Below are positions 1 to 8,757 of a stretch of 16,133 nucleotides of DNA, in pieces (positions within the stretch are counted from its first letter, which is position 1; each line of letters starts with the position of its first letter). The DNA is from Patescibacteria group bacterium (GTDB taxonomy: Bacteria; Patescibacteriota; Saccharimonadia; Saccharimonadales; Saccharimonadaceae): assembly GCA_030917245.1 (NCBI GenBank), contig JAUPVA010000010.1, positions 1 to 16,133 of the forward strand. Direction: 5' to 3'. The notes under the pieces are model-generated. The model was not told where the DNA came from. It saw only the letters and a program-made list of their open reading frames with translations, and made no database searches. Position numbers and translations under genes: made by a program.

Positions 1-1757
1 CCTGTAATACTGTCTTTATGCTTGGCAACTTCGGAGGGAGTTCCGTGTGCAATGGTTTGACCGCCATGTATACCAGCGTGAGGTCCGATGTCTAACAGGT
101 AATCAGCCTGCCGAATCGTATCTTCATCGTGCTCCACAACCAGAACGGTATTGCCGAGGTCTCGTAGACGCTTTAGGGTTTCGATTAACTTGTCATTATC
201 GCGTTGATGTAACCCGATAGAAGGTTCGTCGAGTACGTACAATACTCCCTGCAAACCAGAGCCAATCTGCGTAGCCAATCGTATTCGTTGGGCTTCACCA
301 CCCGACAATGTATTTGCCGCTCGAGACAATTCTAAATACGTCAAACCAACATTACTCATAAAACCAAGGCGCGCTTTGATTTCCTTCATAATTTGAGCAG
401 CGATAAATTGCTCCTGTTTGCTAAGCTTCAGTGACGCAAATAGCTCTAAAGCGTCATCGACACCCAGATTACAGATATCCATAATATTTAAGTCATGAAC
501 GGTAACGGCCAAAACAACAGGCTTCAGACGAGAACCATGGCAAGCATGACACTTTCTCTCCCGCATAAATCGCTCAATATCCTTACGCATGAACTCGCTA
601 TCAGTCTCTTTGTGGCGTCGTTCTAGGTTTGGTATAACACCTTCATACGTCGATTGGTAGCTTCGTCCGCTTCCTAGATCCACTCGGTATTTCTGACTCC
701 CTGTTCCATACAAAACCTTCTCCAGGTCGTCTTCGGACAGCTCGCCTACTGGCGTCTGAATACTAAAGCCGTTCAGCTCAGCAACCGCTGCTAATTTCTT
801 CATATACCAGGCATCGGAATTAACACGGTTATACGGTCGAATCGCACCTTCAGAGATTGTGAGTTTTGGATTAAAAACTAAGTCAGGATCAACCTCGAGC
901 CGACTACCCAGACCAGTGCATACCGTACAGGCTCCTTGCGGTGCATTAAAGCTAAACAAACGAGGCTCTAACTCAGGAATATCCTCATTTGGGTGATCAA
1001 TACAAGCATATCGTTGACTATAGATATTACTTGCTTCAGTTGCGACATCATAAATCTCAACAACTCCGTCGGCGATTTCGAGTGATTGTTCAATTGACTG
1101 CGAAACACGACTGAGCTGAGCCGTACCCATGACAATACGATCAACCACAATTTCAATTGAATGTTTATACTTTTTATCTAGAACAGGAAACTCATCGAGC
1201 GAATAAACCACGCCATCAACGCGAGCTCGAGCAAAACCAAGCCGGCGGTATTGCTCGGGTATATGAGCAAACTCGCCTTTTTTATCTTTGACGATAGGTG
1301 CTAAAATCATCATTTTAGTACCCTCATCAAACTTCATGATCTCATCAATAATAGCTTGCGGCGATCGGCGAGATACTTCCTTGCCACATACCGGACAGTG
1401 CGGCACGCCGATGCGAGCGAACAATAAGCGAAGATAGTCGTATATTTCGGTAACAGTTGCGACGGTCGAACGGGGATTACGACTGGTAGATTTTTGATCA
1501 ATTGAAATTGCAGGGCTCAGTCCATCGATTTGGTCGACGTCTGGCTTCTCCATGAGCCCTAAAAATTGCCGAGCATAACTAGACAAACTTTCGACATACC
1601 GGCGCTGACCCTCTGCATAAATTGTATCGAACGCCAGACTTGATTTTCCTGAACCAGACAATCCGGTTATTACTACTAACTTATCTCGAGGAATATCCAC
1701 GCTGATATTTTTGAGATTATGCTCTCGTGCTCCAATAACCCGTATAACGTCTGACAT
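1..1757 (-). CDS. uvrA: UvrABC system protein A (excinuclease ATPase subunit), partial: C-terminus beyond the window
   Basis: UvrA is the DNA-damage-sensing ABC ATPase of nucleotide excision repair; it loads UvrB at lesions. I translated 585 codons from the ATG at 1757. They show Walker A GLSGSGKS at residues 32-39, a CPVC pair at 121-124, the family phrase [16 protein letters not shown], a later CHACHG pair, the ABC signature [10 protein letters not shown] from residue 484, and Walker [13 protein letters not shown] shortly after. The sequence stops just after the end of the first ATPase half, so about a third of a normal 940-residue UvrA lies off the left edge. In the first zinc module the leading pair reads CIDH, CxxH rather than CxxC, which could still bind zinc. 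The start is preceded within 8 nt by TATAAT and has no Shine-Dalgarno sequence. The divergent neighbour is a small membrane protein gene with its own promoter. Identification is very secure. Confidence 0.97.
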   Translation of the reverse strand, partial: MSDVIRVIGAREHNLKNISVDIPRDKLVVITGLSGSGKSSLAFDTIYAEGQRRYVESLSSYARQFLGLMEKPDVDQIDGLSPAISIDQKSTSRNPRSTVATVTEIYDYLRLLFARIGVPHCPVCGKEVSRRSPQAIIDEIMKFDEGTKMMILAPIVKDKKGEFAHIPEQYRRLGFARARVDGVVYSLDEFPVLDKKYKHSIEIVVDRIVMGTAQLSRVSQSIEQSLEIADGVVEIYDVATEASNIYSQRYACIDHPNEDIPELEPRLFSFNAPQGACTVCTGLGSRLEVDPDLVFNPKLTISEGAIRPYNRVNSDAWYMKKLAAVAELNGFSIQTPVGELSEDDLEKVLYGTGSQKYRVDLGSGRSYQSTYEGVIPNLERRHKETDSEFMRKDIERFMRERKCHACHGSRLKPVVLAVTVHDLNIMDICNLGVDDALELFASLKLSKQEQFIAAQIMKEIKARLGFMSNVGLTYLELSRAANTLSGGEAQRIRLATQIGSGLQGVLYVLDEPSIGLHQRDNDKLIETLKRLRDLGNTVLVVEHDEDTIRQADYLLDIGPHAGIHGGQTIAHGTPSEVAKHKDSIT

Positions 1758-1765
1758 AACAGCTA

Positions 1766-1774
1766 ATTATAGCA
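1766..1774 (-). promoter_or_regulatory. Extended -10 promoter of uvrA, near-leaderless
   Basis: On the minus strand the sequence reads TGCTATAAT, an extended -10 (TGn plus a perfect TATAAT). The -10 ends at 1766 and the uvrA ATG begins at 1757, so transcription starting 6-7 nt after the -10 would give a leader of only 2-3 nt. No good -35 hexamer is visible at 17 nt, which is usual for extended -10 promoters. The transcription start is inferred. Confidence 0.6.
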
Positions 1775-1820
1775 TTTTATCGCGACCTCTGCCCAGACCG
1801 TACCTCTATTATGCCTATGC

Positions 1821-1849
1821 TTGCTATTGCAATTTTACGAGCGTATAGT
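1821..1849 (+). promoter_or_regulatory. Promoter of the small membrane-protein gene
   Basis: TTGCTA at 1821-1826 and TATAGT at 1844-1849 are separated by exactly 17 nt, a sigma-70-type arrangement. Transcription would begin near 1856. That leaves a leader of about 29 nt that contains the Shine-Dalgarno-like AAAGGTG at 1870-1876, which is 8 nt before the ATG at 1885. Confidence 0.5.
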
Positions 1850-1884
1850 CAAAGAAATTTTACGCGTTTAAAGGTGTGTCAGTT

Positions 1885-2148
1885 ATGAACAAAGTCGTTA
1901 CAATTCTCAGCATTTTTGGATCATTCATAATCTACGCTCTTACCGTTGACCTGTTCGAGCAACTATTCATGTTTGTGTTATTTGGATTCATTCCCGGCCG
2001 AGCAGAGCCGCTGACGGCAAACCAAATGCTGTTTATATATGGTTTTGCGACAATTGTAGTGACAACATATTCTCTCTATGTTCCAATCAAGCGATTCCTA
2101 GTCTACGTAGACAACCGCCTGAGCCTTAAACATTCGCGAACTGCTTAA
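1885..2148 (+). CDS. Small hypothetical membrane protein (87 aa)
   Basis: I do not recognise this family. The 87-residue product has two hydrophobic stretches, roughly residues 5-35 (VVTILSIFGSFIIYALTV onward) and 47-66 (MLFIYGFATIVVTTYSLYV). A short polar linker lies between them and the tail is basic (NRLSLKHSRTA), which suggests a small inner-membrane protein with two or more helices. I chose the ATG at 1885 over the in-frame GTG at 1876 because AAAGGTG at 1870-1876 sits 8 nt upstream of the ATG but overlaps the GTG. It is one of only two plus-strand genes here and has its own promoter. It converges on sbcB, and the two stop codons interlock in TTAA at 2145-2148. The hydrophobicity, ribosome binding site and promoter together support a real gene; function is unknown. 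Confidence 0.7.
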   Translation: MNKVVTILSIFGSFIIYALTVDLFEQLFMFVLFGFIPGRAEPLTANQMLFIYGFATIVVTTYSLYVPIKRFLVYVDNRLSLKHSRTA

Positions 2149-3569
2149 AAATCGTCAGGCGCAGGCATAATGGCCTCCGCCCAGAGCTGCAGTTCTTCGA
2201 GTAAAAACCTTTGGCTGTCTGTCAAATCGGTTCGTGATAACTTTTGTAGAGATGCTACAAATGCGGGTAACTGACCCTCAAGTCGAGTCCGACGCCAAGC
2301 TTCCCACTCTTCTGCTTCACGTTCGGTTAATGAAGAAGGGAAATTACGTGCTTTGTACCTAAGCAATAAGTCACTTAAGCGCTGGTCCTGGAACTCAGGG
2401 TGAAAGTCAGCCAGCTTTGCTGCATCGGCATTGCGAACTGCTTCAATTCGCACTTTATCTGACCCATCAATGAAGCCCTCGTACAGTCGAGATTCGGAAT
2501 CATGTGAAATAGCAAAATCTGGCCTGTCTTCAAAAAGACTTCTAATCTTTTCGGCAAAATCAGGATGCTGCAGTAATGTTTGTTTATTCAACTCAACTTG
2601 CTCAAGTGAGAGGTGGATGTTACTCCAGCCATCAGCCTGCTCGAGTACGCCAACAGGGGCTACCGCTGGGCAGCGGTTATATTGCATAATTTTAACCGGC
2701 AAAGGAACAAATTCTTCGCTGCGTCGTACTTCCCATGGGGCAAATAATTTCTCGTGCATTTGCTCAGTCGTCAGGCCTACGAATTGATTCGGGTCGTGCC
2801 GCAAGTCGTATACAACGACGTTACCATTCGGCGCACTCGTTAACGGAAATGCGACCGTCGTTTTGTCATGAGCTGCATCGTAGCGCCCGCTCGTATACAC
2901 AAAAGGCTGCTTACGCTCAAGATTCACGAGCGACTGAACTGCCTTTTTTGTCCGGGTAGCAAGTAAATATTCGAATAATTTCGGCTGAGCGTTACGCAAC
3001 AACCTGGTCACATCTATTAAAGCCTCTACGTCACTTAATGCATCGTGTGCACTTTCATGGACGATGCCATTCGCCTTGGTAATTAACTCGAGCCGATTAG
3101 TCGGCTTACCGTGTTCGTCAACAGGCCATTCAATACCTTCAGGTCGAAGAGCTCGTGTCATACGAATAACGTCAAGCATGTCCCACCGTGAGCAGCCATC
3201 CTTCCAGCTCCACTCATAAGGGTCGCGGAATGTCCGCCAAAACAAATGACGGACGAACTCGTCGTCAAACCGAACGCTGTTAAATCCGACTGTAATTGTA
3301 TGCGGAGTAAAAACGTCTCGCAGTAATAATTCTGCGAACTCAGCCTCCGACAAACCCTCTGCCTGCGTGCTTTGTGGCGTAATGCCCGTTACCATGACCG
3401 CTTCGGGACTGGGCAGGGTATCATCATTAAGTTTGACCAACACATTAAATGGCTCTCCGATGGGAGTAAGATTCATATCTGTTCGTTGACCAGCGAATTG
3501 CATAATTCTGTCAGATCGAGCAGATAGCCCGCTCGTCTCTAGGTCATAAAAGAAAAATGATTGCGTCAC
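2145..3569 (-). CDS. sbcB: Exodeoxyribonuclease I (single-strand 3'-5' DNA exonuclease)
   Basis: Exonuclease I degrades single-stranded DNA 3' to 5' in recombination and mismatch repair. The product is 474 aa, almost the same as E. coli ExoI (475). All DEDDh residues are visible: D9 and E11 in FYDLETSG, D102 in FNSVRFDDEF, H175 and D180 in HESAHDALSD. The spacing matches the E. coli set with a constant offset. Other family hallmarks are FAGQRTD, DPYEWSW and NRLELITKANG. The start is a GTG at 3569; an in-frame TAG two codons upstream rules out an earlier one. No Shine-Dalgarno sequence is seen. A 9-bp inverted repeat lies immediately upstream, and the gene follows obg after 34 nt, so it is probably read from the obg promoter. 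Its stop interlocks with that of the convergent small membrane protein gene. Confidence 0.95.
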   Translation of the reverse strand: MTQSFFFYDLETSGLSARSDRIMQFAGQRTDMNLTPIGEPFNVLVKLNDDTLPSPEAVMVTGITPQSTQAEGLSEAEFAELLLRDVFTPHTITVGFNSVRFDDEFVRHLFWRTFRDPYEWSWKDGCSRWDMLDVIRMTRALRPEGIEWPVDEHGKPTNRLELITKANGIVHESAHDALSDVEALIDVTRLLRNAQPKLFEYLLATRTKKAVQSLVNLERKQPFVYTSGRYDAAHDKTTVAFPLTSAPNGNVVVYDLRHDPNQFVGLTTEQMHEKLFAPWEVRRSEEFVPLPVKIMQYNRCPAVAPVGVLEQADGWSNIHLSLEQVELNKQTLLQHPDFAEKIRSLFEDRPDFAISHDSESRLYEGFIDGSDKVRIEAVRNADAAKLADFHPEFQDQRLSDLLLRYKARNFPSSLTEREAEEWEAWRRTRLEGQLPAFVASLQKLSRTDLTDSQRFLLEELQLWAEAIMPAPDDF

Positions 3570-3575
3570 GTAAGA

Positions 3576-3598
3576 CTAGCATACCATGAGCATGCTAG
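3576..3598 (-). repeat. Inverted repeat (hairpin) between obg and sbcB
   Basis: The arms CTAGCATAC (3576-3584) and GCATGCTAG (3590-3598) form a 9-bp stem with one G-U pair and a 5-nt loop in the minus-strand transcript. The stem ends 6 nt before the GTG of sbcB. There is no downstream U-run, so it is not a classical terminator. One arm contains TGGTATGCT, a weak extended -10-like sequence with 8 nt before the GTG. It may be a coupling or processing hairpin or part of a weak internal promoter. Confidence 0.45.
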
Positions 3599-3603
3599 GC
3601 GGC

Positions 3604-4915
<1,312 letters not shown>

Positions 4916-4948
4916 CTTCTCGCATTAAACTAACAGAGGTAGATGGTT

Positions 4949-5425
4949 TTACTGTTGTTGATTAGCTTGTTGCATAGCTGCTTTAACCGCCTCGTATTCG
5001 GCTTGCTTCTTGGCATCCTCGGCCTCTTGTTGCTTTCGGGCCGCTTCCTGATAAGCAATCTGATACTGCAAGGTGGCAGCGTTGGCTTGGGCAGAGAGGC
5101 TCTCATGCGTGTCACCCGCTTTTTTGTATTGCTCGCTGGCTTCGTTAAATTTAGCAACCGCTTCTTTTGCTTTATCTTCCGATTCTTTCGTATTACCTTG
5201 TTTAGTAATGTCGCCTAACAACTTCTGGGCTTCGGCACTAGCGTCACTTGCTTTCTTCTTGGCGGTTTCTTCTGCAGAGGCACTTGGAGTCGGCTTTTTA
5301 CTATTATCAAGGAAAGATAGCGCGAGTAAGGTAGCGCCACCTCCAACTAGAATCGTTACGAGCACAATTACACCAATGATAAGAGGTTTTTTCATACGGC
5401 GTTTTTCAGGTTTTTTTAACTCCAT
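4949..5425 (-). CDS. Membrane-anchored coiled-coil protein of unknown function (158 aa)
   Basis: I do not recognise this family. The N-terminus is basic (MELKKPEKRRMKK), followed by one hydrophobic helix at about residues 14-36 (PLIIGVIVLVTILVGGGA onward) and then about 120 residues rich in Ala, Glu, Lys and Gln that look like a long coiled coil (EETAKKKASDASAEAQKLL onward), ending in a glutamine-rich tail. The pattern suggests a signal-anchored protein with its helical part outside the membrane. I prefer the ATG at 5425 to the TTG at 5431. It overlaps the end of the prepilin gene by 10 nt, so the two are very likely translationally coupled, and a role with that surface protein (for example assembly or anchoring) is plausible but inferred. 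Low-complexity composition makes homology calls unreliable. Confidence 0.75.
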   Translation of the reverse strand: MELKKPEKRRMKKPLIIGVIVLVTILVGGGATLLALSFLDNSKKPTPSASAEETAKKKASDASAEAQKLLGDITKQGNTKESEDKAKEAVAKFNEASEQYKKAGDTHESLSAQANAATLQYQIAYQEAARKQQEAEDAKKQAEYEAVKAAMQQANQQQ

Positions 5426-7254
5426 ATACAACTATTCCCACTATACGTACATTTTGCCCAGTTTTCTGGTCCGGTTGGACTTGCGGCCCCCGTCGTGGTA
5501 TTAACGCAGCGATAATGAACTGCAATACCAATAATATTGCCGTTATCATACACCCAGTCATCGCCAGAGTCTAAATTCAGTCGAGGAGGGTTTTGAGCAT
5601 ACCCGTTAGAAATGTCACCTATCCAACCAGTATTCGGCCAGCCGGCATTCCAAGAACCCTGATTACCCGGACGAGCACCCCCTAATGTATAGTTCGCAAA
5701 CCCATACCACCAATAGTCTGCGTGACCACTGGGAGGGTTAATCCAGGCAATACCAGGACCGCCACCGTTTACCCAGTCCTGCTTGTGCTGGCTTTGCAAC
5801 ATCCATCCGCAGGCCGGTGCCGTCCACTGGAATGCGACTAAATTCCTGTCGAGTACGTCTTTTGTAAAGCTATACGGCGCTCCTGGAGCATTGACTGGTC
5901 GATACCACGAAGCCCCGTTAGTTCCACTCCACGATCCCTGAGCGACTCCTGTATTGCACCGTTGCTGAACGTACCCACTGAAGGTGTAGCCTTCGGAGAT
6001 GTCATTCCAGTCAAACACTGTACCTGTCGATGGCCCCCACCAGTCTGACGTATAGCCGGCGTTATTCGAAAGGTACCATCGATATTCTGGAGAGTTACCG
6101 GGTGGACACCAAGCTGGTGACCAGGAGAATTGTATGCGGGCTGAATTACCGGACGCATAGACCGCAGGTGCGCCTGGTGCATCGATAGGTCGAATCGCGC
6201 CAACCGTGTCACCAAATGTCCAGGCACTAGCGGCTCCGGTTGTCGGATTGTAGCATCGAGCGTTGTGATGGAAGTTTACTTGCCAGCCCTGCTCAACCCA
6301 TACACTTTTAGTAGTGCCCGCTAAATCCTCCCAGCCAGTCCATGAGCCACCGAACCACGTGCTGGTTGGGTTGTACCGAATTTGGCGCTGAAGTGTGGTA
6401 CCGGCGGCGCATGAGCCACCACCTACTGTTGCGATTGCAGTATCGCCTGAAATTCCAACACTGATCGTTAGTCCCGTAGGTGCCGTTATAGGACGAGTAG
6501 CTGTAGCCGGGTTACTTTGCGAGTAGCCACTTGATGCCAGTCCAGCCTGCGAACAGCGGCCTTGAGCCTGGTAAGTAGCACTTTCACCTTCGTTCAGTGC
6601 CATACTAGCCGTTGATGCGTCAGTCCAGACCGCAGGGAACGTACCTGCGTTCTTGTACGAACGAATCTGGTAGTTTATCGTACCCGACGAGCAGCTTCCC
6701 GAAGCAGTTCCAACGCCAGAACCGCCGGATATAGTGGCCGAAACATTTACATCGGGGGAGTTTAACCCTATTGATCCATCAACCGAAGTTCTACGTGCAC
6801 TCGCAATTGATTTAATAGCACCATCGGTTTCGTTGCGGTATTTTAGCTCCCATTTAACACACGAGGTCGTGCTTGTACAGGTATACACGAAGGTATTGGG
6901 GCTGCTAGGTGCATTGGTAGAACACTGAATTGAATTCGTACCTTTAGCGGCTTGTGGGGCCCGCAGAACATCTACGTCAGCTAGACCTTTAAGGGTAGTC
7001 TTTACAGTGGTCGGCGCAGCCGTCATTAACGTACAGCTGGGGTATTCGTTCTTTTCGCTGTAATACTTTTCAAGAGAGGTGGCAATAATGTTTGCCTTTG
7101 AGCTGCGCTGAGAGTCACGAGCGTCCTGTTGGTATTTTGTCGAGGTCACGGCTCCGACTCCTACTAGCACAGAAATAACCGCAAGTACGACTACGACTTC
7201 AACTAGAGTAAATGCTTTGTGGGACTTCAGTGAGGATAATTTTATTCTGGTCAT
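5416..7254 (-). CDS. Type IV prepilin-like surface protein with four cysteine-paired modules
   Basis: The product is 612 aa. Near the N-terminus SHKAFTLVEVVVVLAVISVL is a class III prepilin signal: cleavage is predicted between A14 and F15, with the conserved Glu at mature position 5 and Ala instead of the usual Gly at -1. A pilin-like region of about 150 residues (aligned YYSEKNEYPSC) is followed by four modules of about 70-130 residues. Each module has an early Cys and a later Cys, usually in an RC pair (188/234, 282/334, 383/433, 482/583), suggesting one disulfide per module. Linkers RPITAP, RPIDAP and RPVNAP join them; the fold may be fibronectin-III-like. The C-terminal half is very rich in Trp (about 25). 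A likely role is an adhesive or tip pilin. I chose the ATG at 7254 because the upstream TTG at 7299 lies inside the predicted -35 element. Confidence 0.85.
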   Translation of the reverse strand: MTRIKLSSLKSHKAFTLVEVVVVLAVISVLVGVGAVTSTKYQQDARDSQRSSKANIIATSLEKYYSEKNEYPSCTLMTAAPTTVKTTLKGLADVDVLRAPQAAKGTNSIQCSTNAPSSPNTFVYTCTSTTSCVKWELKYRNETDGAIKSIASARRTSVDGSIGLNSPDVNVSATISGGSGVGTASGSCSSGTINYQIRSYKNAGTFPAVWTDASTASMALNEGESATYQAQGRCSQAGLASSGYSQSNPATATRPITAPTGLTISVGISGDTAIATVGGGSCAAGTTLQRQIRYNPTSTWFGGSWTGWEDLAGTTKSVWVEQGWQVNFHHNARCYNPTTGAASAWTFGDTVGAIRPIDAPGAPAVYASGNSARIQFSWSPAWCPPGNSPEYRWYLSNNAGYTSDWWGPSTGTVFDWNDISEGYTFSGYVQQRCNTGVAQGSWSGTNGASWYRPVNAPGAPYSFTKDVLDRNLVAFQWTAPACGWMLQSQHKQDWVNGGGPGIAWINPPSGHADYWWYGFANYTLGGARPGNQGSWNAGWPNTGWIGDISNGYAQNPPRLNLDSGDDWVYDNGNIIGIAVHYRCVNTTTGAASPTGPENWAKCTYSGNSCIWS

Positions 7255-7269
7255 GGTTTTACAGTCTCG

Positions 7270-7299
7270 AGTATATGCGAAACGACCAATAGATTGCAA
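7270..7299 (-). promoter_or_regulatory. Promoter of the prepilin/coiled-coil unit
   Basis: On the minus strand TTGCAA (7299-7294) and TATACT (7275-7270) are 18 nt apart. Transcription would start near 7263, giving a leader of about 8-10 nt before the ATG at 7254. The gap from the upstream LysM-CHAP gene contains no clear terminator, so some read-through is possible. Confidence 0.5.
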
Positions 7300-7346
7300 T
7301 ACAGTAATTTAAGTATGCCTAAAGGCACGTGTTCCAAAGGCGAAGA

Positions 7347-8495
7347 CTAATGTATGTATTGGTACGCTGCAGCTTGTCCGGCTGAGATTGTACGGCTATT
7401 AACTATGTTGTACCCACCATAGGCATAGTTATTCATTTCAGTAATTACAATGTCACCGTTTCCGAGAACTCGCTCAACGACTCCAACGTGTCCAAAATAG
7501 CCTGTTTGATCGGCAAGGACGGCGCCAGCAGCAGGCGTACGGTTTACGAGGTATCCGGCTGCACGGGCATTAGAAGCCCATGTATTCGCATTTCCCCAGA
7601 AACTACCGACAGGTCGCCCCATTTGAGCCCGACGTTCATACGCATACCAGGTACAGTTACCGGCAGCGTAGCGGTTGCCGGCCGTTGCAAATACGTTTGT
7701 ACTCACCCGTGATCCGCCAAGATCTCCCCCGAAAGACTGGTTTTGATTGCGCACTGGAGCAGCCACAGGTACTGGTGCAGGCTTTACGCCGTCTGGAATG
7801 ACGAGGCGTTGCCCAGATGTCACGCCACTGAGCTCGAGGTTATTGACTGTCTTAATACGATCAACACTGGCATTGTACTTCGAAGCAATTGACTCAAGCG
7901 TGTCGCCACCAGCTACGGTATAGGCAAGTCCACTCGTTGGCAGAATTGAAAGAGTCCGACCCGGTTCAATAACATCAGTGTCACCCAAGTCGTTTGCCCA
8001 GCGTACGGTGTTAGCAGAAACACCAAACTTCGTGGCCACCGAAGGAACACTATCTCCTTGGACGGTCGTATACGTGATGATTTCACTACGAGTACTGTTA
8101 GGTTGAATAATCTGCGGCTTAGTAATCGCAGAAGCATCCGTTTGAGCTAATTCGTTCTTGGCAGCAAGCGAAATAGACATATTAACGACGTTAGCTGCGA
8201 TAGGAAGATTGGCACGAGATGCCAGGTCGGCGGCAACATCGGTTGCAACGACCTGGTCGACCGAAGGGGTAAGTTCTTCTGAAGACGCAGCTAAGGCAGG
8301 CGCCTGGTCGCTCACTGAGGCGACTTGGCTGCTTACATTTTGAGGTGATTCATAGCCGACAGCGACGACGGCAACGAGTAGCAGGAATACGCCTGCATAG
8401 GCAGCAATTTTACTTACAGACGGAGCACTCGATTTTTTTCGGTTGCTCGTGTGTTTGTGTATTGCCTGGCGAGGCAGTGTGGTGGTTGATGCCAA
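7347..8495 (-). CDS. Membrane-anchored LysM-CHAP peptidoglycan hydrolase
   Basis: The protein (382 aa from the TTG) has one transmembrane helix at about 29-47, a Ser/Ala-rich linker, two LysM repeats (about 139-185 and 190-233, each containing the GDS/GDTL...IA pattern) and a C-terminal CHAP domain from about 268. The CHAP nucleophile is C281 in GNCTWYAY, the histidine is H336 in GHVGVV, and the third position is in ITEMNN (about 353-356). LysM binds peptidoglycan glycan and CHAP cleaves its peptides, so this is probably a cell-wall remodelling amidase or endopeptidase acting outside the membrane. No in-frame ATG or GTG precedes the membrane segment. The TTG at 8495 has no ribosome site and lies inside a perfect palindrome. 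An AUU at 8525 in the same frame sits 7 nt after AGGAG and would add 10 residues, and may be the true start. The gene has its own strong promoter and a long structured leader. Confidence 0.92.
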   Translation of the reverse strand: MASTTTLPRQAIHKHTSNRKKSSAPSVSKIAAYAGVFLLLVAVVAVGYESPQNVSSQVASVSDQAPALAASSEELTPSVDQVVATDVAADLASRANLPIAANVVNMSISLAAKNELAQTDASAITKPQIIQPNSTRSEIITYTTVQGDSVPSVATKFGVSANTVRWANDLGDTDVIEPGRTLSILPTSGLAYTVAGGDTLESIASKYNASVDRIKTVNNLELSGVTSGQRLVIPDGVKPAPVPVAAPVRNQNQSFGGDLGGSRVSTNVFATAGNRYAAGNCTWYAYERRAQMGRPVGSFWGNANTWASNARAAGYLVNRTPAAGAVLADQTGYFGHVGVVERVLGNGDIVITEMNNYAYGGYNIVNSRTISAGQAAAYQYIH

Positions 8496-8507
8496 GCCTA
8501 GGCTTGG
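8492..8507. repeat. Perfect 16-bp palindrome over the conventional LysM-CHAP start
   Basis: CCAAGCCTAGGCTTGG is identical to its reverse complement and covers the TTG at 8495-8493. In RNA it could form a 6-bp stem with a CTAG loop that would hide that TTG. It could also be a protein-binding operator. If translation starts at the AUU at 8525 it is simply coding sequence (HIDPSLGLAS). Confidence 0.6.
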
Positions 8508-8525
8508 ATCGATATGATTACGAAT

Positions 8526-8751
8526 TATCGTTCTCCTGCCTCTCGGATTACTCCAGAGGGCGACTACCCATACTAAGTCTTTCTTCTCGCAGTAGAACAG
8601 GACACATCGATCGACCGATATTAAGTGATAATAGTTGTTCTAATTCTGTGTCCGTAGCGACAATTTTGGGCAGTGCGCAATGTCGTTGGGTGCAGCATTA
8701 CTCTCGCGGGAGGCTTTCGCCCCAGTCATGCAGATTCCCTGACAATGTGCT
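8526..8751 (-). promoter_or_regulatory. Structured 5' leader RNA of the LysM-CHAP gene, possible cis-regulatory element
   Basis: About 225 nt separate the predicted transcription start (about 8751) from the ribosome site. Read on the minus strand it holds: a compound hairpin at 8732-8696 with a 7-bp outer stem (GCATgACT with AGTaATGC) and an inner GGGGC-GAAA-GCCTC tetraloop hairpin; a hairpin at 8686-8658 (CGACATT with AATTGTCG, one bulge); two 7-bp perfect long-range stems, GGACACA (8653-8647) with TGTGTCC (8606-8600) and TAGAACA (8642-8636) with TGTTCTA (8599-8593), which cross each other; and an 8-bp hairpin at 8559-8539 with a GUAA loop and one bulged G, ending beside the AGGAG. A 7-codon ORF (ATG at 8571) overlaps the last hairpin. 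I could not match it to a riboswitch class I know. The folding is by eye, so regulation is inferred. Confidence 0.5.
8533..8537 (-). promoter_or_regulatory. Shine-Dalgarno AGGAG positioned for an AUU start at 8525
   Basis: On the minus strand AGGAG (8537-8533) is followed by a 7-nt spacer and ATT at 8525-8523, in frame with the LysM-CHAP protein. No ATG, GTG or TTG lies at a usable distance in that frame; the TTG is 37 nt away. A hairpin with a GUAA loop ends 1 nt upstream of this site. Confidence 0.5.
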
Positions 8752-8757
8752 TATACA

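Noticed and set aside
4943..5218. Hydrophobic 91-codon plus-strand ORF as a membrane protein
   Set aside because: It is the complement of the coiled-coil gene; the hydrophobicity comes from reading Lys/Glu/Gln-rich codons in antisense.
5408..5418. A-run at the prepilin/coiled-coil junction as a programmed frameshift site
   Set aside because: The run begins inside the prepilin stop codon, so the ribosome would terminate before slipping; an overlapping ATG explains the second gene.
7255..7299. TTG at 7299 as start of the prepilin, adding 15 residues
   Set aside because: That TTG is part of the TTGCAA -35 element of a well-spaced promoter, and the ATG at 7254 gives a short basic leader typical of prepilins.
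8548..8571. Seven-codon ORF (MGSRPLE) as a regulatory leader peptide
   Set aside because: No clear ribosome site and no codon bias suggesting attenuation; it is likely chance overlap with the last leader hairpin.
8593..8653. H-type pseudoknot in the LysM-CHAP leader formed by two crossing 7-bp stems
   Set aside because: With no nucleotides between the two 3' strands and only 4 nt between the 5' strands, a loop would have to span about 14 bp, which is too far. Alternative stems are more likely than a simultaneous pseudoknot.
8526..8751. Known c-di-AMP (ydaO/yuaA) riboswitch before the LysM-CHAP gene
   Set aside because: The gene type fits, but I do not find the conserved blocks such as GGGGUGAAU and CCGUCAGCUAAC. 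RNase P, tmRNA, 6S and SRP RNA landmarks are also absent.
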